DNA of 6,959 nucleotides from an uncultured Caulobacterales bacterium (GTDB lineage Bacteria; Pseudomonadota; Alphaproteobacteria; Caulobacterales; Caulobacteraceae): assembly GCA_903889785.1 (NCBI GenBank), contig CAISYT010000073.1, forward strand, positions 1-6,959. The letters run 5' to 3'. Both the position numbers and the translations under genes were made by a program. Position 1 is the first letter of the stretch. The number at the start of each line of letters is the position of its first letter. Under the pieces are notes generated by a model that saw only the letters and a program-made list of their open reading frames with translations, did not search any database and was not told where the DNA came from. Shown piece by piece: positions 6,488 through 6,959 of the stretch.

Positions 6488-6528
6488 GCTGCGCTAAAGC
6501 CATGTTTTCGCGGGAAGGCAGGGAGTGA
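6484..6528 (+). other. 14-codon reading frame bridging two genes
   Basis: ATG 6484 overlaps the stop of the preceding GT as ATGA, the frame reads MSCAKAMFSREGRE, and its TGA overlaps the next ATG as TGATG (6526-6530). Both junctions look like translational coupling. No function can be assigned and no separate Shine-Dalgarno precedes it; it may only keep ribosomes moving, or be chance. Confidence 0.25.
6512..6518 (+). promoter_or_regulatory. Ribosome binding site of the coiled-coil gene (GGGAAGG)
   Basis: GGGAAGG lies 9 bases before ATG 6528 (6 before the in-frame GTG 6525). It supports a real start here even though the gene is cut by the window edge. Confidence 0.55.
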
Positions 6529-6959
6529 TGGCGCCGGACGGTTTCGACCATCGGGACGAGGATTCAGCGCCGGCGCGCATTGAAATCCTCAAGCGCGAAC
6601 TGGCGACATCGCGCACCCTCACCCTGCGAGCCCGCGAAGGGCTCGAATCCGCACGCCTCCAAGGCAGCCAACTGCGCAAGGAATTGCGCGCCGCTTCAGC
6701 GCAGACCGTCGAACTCAGCGGGCAATTGGCGGCTCAGCAGGACCTGAGTGAGGCCCTGGCGGCCGAGAATGCTGCCCGCGAGGCCGCCTTACTCGCGGCG
6801 GAGGAACGGCAACGCGAGCTTGATGCGCAAAATGCAGAACTTGATGCGCAGATTGCCGCGCGCGAGGCGGCGATCGCCGCCCTGCGTAGCTCAATGAGCT
6901 GGAGAATCACGCGGCCCATACGGGCTGTCACGCACCGGCTGCGTAATCTCATCAAGGCT
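6528..6959 (+). CDS. Coiled-coil protein with SWRxTxPxR motif, cut by right edge
   Basis: 144 codons without a stop up to the window edge. The frame is closed upstream by TAA at 6495-6497, and ATG 6528 follows a good ribosome binding site (GTG 6525 is an alternative). After a short acidic head (MAPDGFDHRDEDSAP), residues about 17-120 are a long charged helix rich in Ala, Glu, Arg, Gln and Leu with heptad spacing, typical of a coiled coil. A 7-residue unit repeats at ELDAQNA/ELDAQIA. The helix ends in SSMSWRITRPIR (W125, P130), then AVTHRLRNLIK. The S-x-SWR-x-T-x-P-x-R signature is known at the end of coiled coils in bacterial surface-polysaccharide enzymes, often followed by glycosyltransferase domains. 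So this is probably the N-terminal part of a larger glycan-assembly protein or GT; the catalytic part, if any, is outside the window. Confidence 0.8.
   Translation, partial: MAPDGFDHRDEDSAPARIEILKRELATSRTLTLRAREGLESARLQGSQLRKELRAASAQTVELSGQLAAQQDLSEALAAENAAREAALLAAEERQRELDAQNAELDAQIAAREAAIAALRSSMSWRITRPIRAVTHRLRNLIKA
6819..6850 (+). repeat. 21-base direct repeat in the coiled coil
   Basis: CTTGATGCGCA occurs at 6819-6829 and again at 6840-6850, exactly 21 bases (one heptad, 7 codons) apart. It encodes ELDAQ twice and probably reflects heptad duplication in the coiled coil. Confidence 0.7.

Noticed and set aside
1..6959. CRISPR array, tRNA, rRNA, insertion sequence, phage or toxin-antitoxin genes
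   Set aside because: No spaced direct repeats, clover-leaf segments, terminal inverted repeats with a transposase, or recognisable genes of these kinds were found on either strand.

Overview
The window is GC-rich (visibly above 60% by eye, not measured) and reads like an alphaproteobacterial chromosome. The transketolase looks alphaproteobacterial. The surface-glycan proteins resemble families I know from Rhodospirillales, Caulobacterales and Rhizobiales: a sulfotransferase with the GMHRSGTS loop, a glycosyltransferase (GT) with YLxxNPDV repeats, and a coiled coil ending in SWRxTxPxR. The order cannot be fixed from this sequence alone.

Layout. (1) 1-209: non-coding leader upstream of tkt that can fold into a long irregular rod. 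A 6S-type RNA is possible but unproven. (2) 210-2183, +: complete transketolase, a central-metabolism gene. (3) 2184-2220: short gap between convergent genes with a small hairpin. (4) 2221-2820, -: a short glycosyltransferase-like gene that has lost part of its catalytic core and its C-terminal third. (5) 2821-2914: divergent intergenic region with a possible promoter, two dyads and a ribosome binding site. (6) 2915-6959, +: a tightly packed run of sulfotransferase, repeat-bearing GT-B glycosyltransferase, GT-A-like glycosyltransferase, and a coiled-coil protein that runs off the right edge. Junctions are an 11-bp overlap, a 4-bp ATGA overlap, and a 40-bp gap that holds a 14-codon reading frame.

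The genes in (6) are almost certainly one transcription unit. Together they suggest synthesis and sulfation of a cell-surface or secreted glycan (inference). The intact GT at 5438-6487 and the short reverse-strand gene at 2221-2820 are clear paralogues in inverted orientation about 3 kb apart, so the locus has probably been duplicated and rearranged next to tkt. In many alphaproteobacteria tkt is followed by gap and pgk, which are absent here.

I see no CRISPR array, tRNA, rRNA, transposase or phage gene. The most interesting leads are the rod-like RNA upstream of tkt, a four-cysteine cluster in the GT-B enzyme, the degenerate GT paralogue, and the edge-truncated coiled-coil gene.
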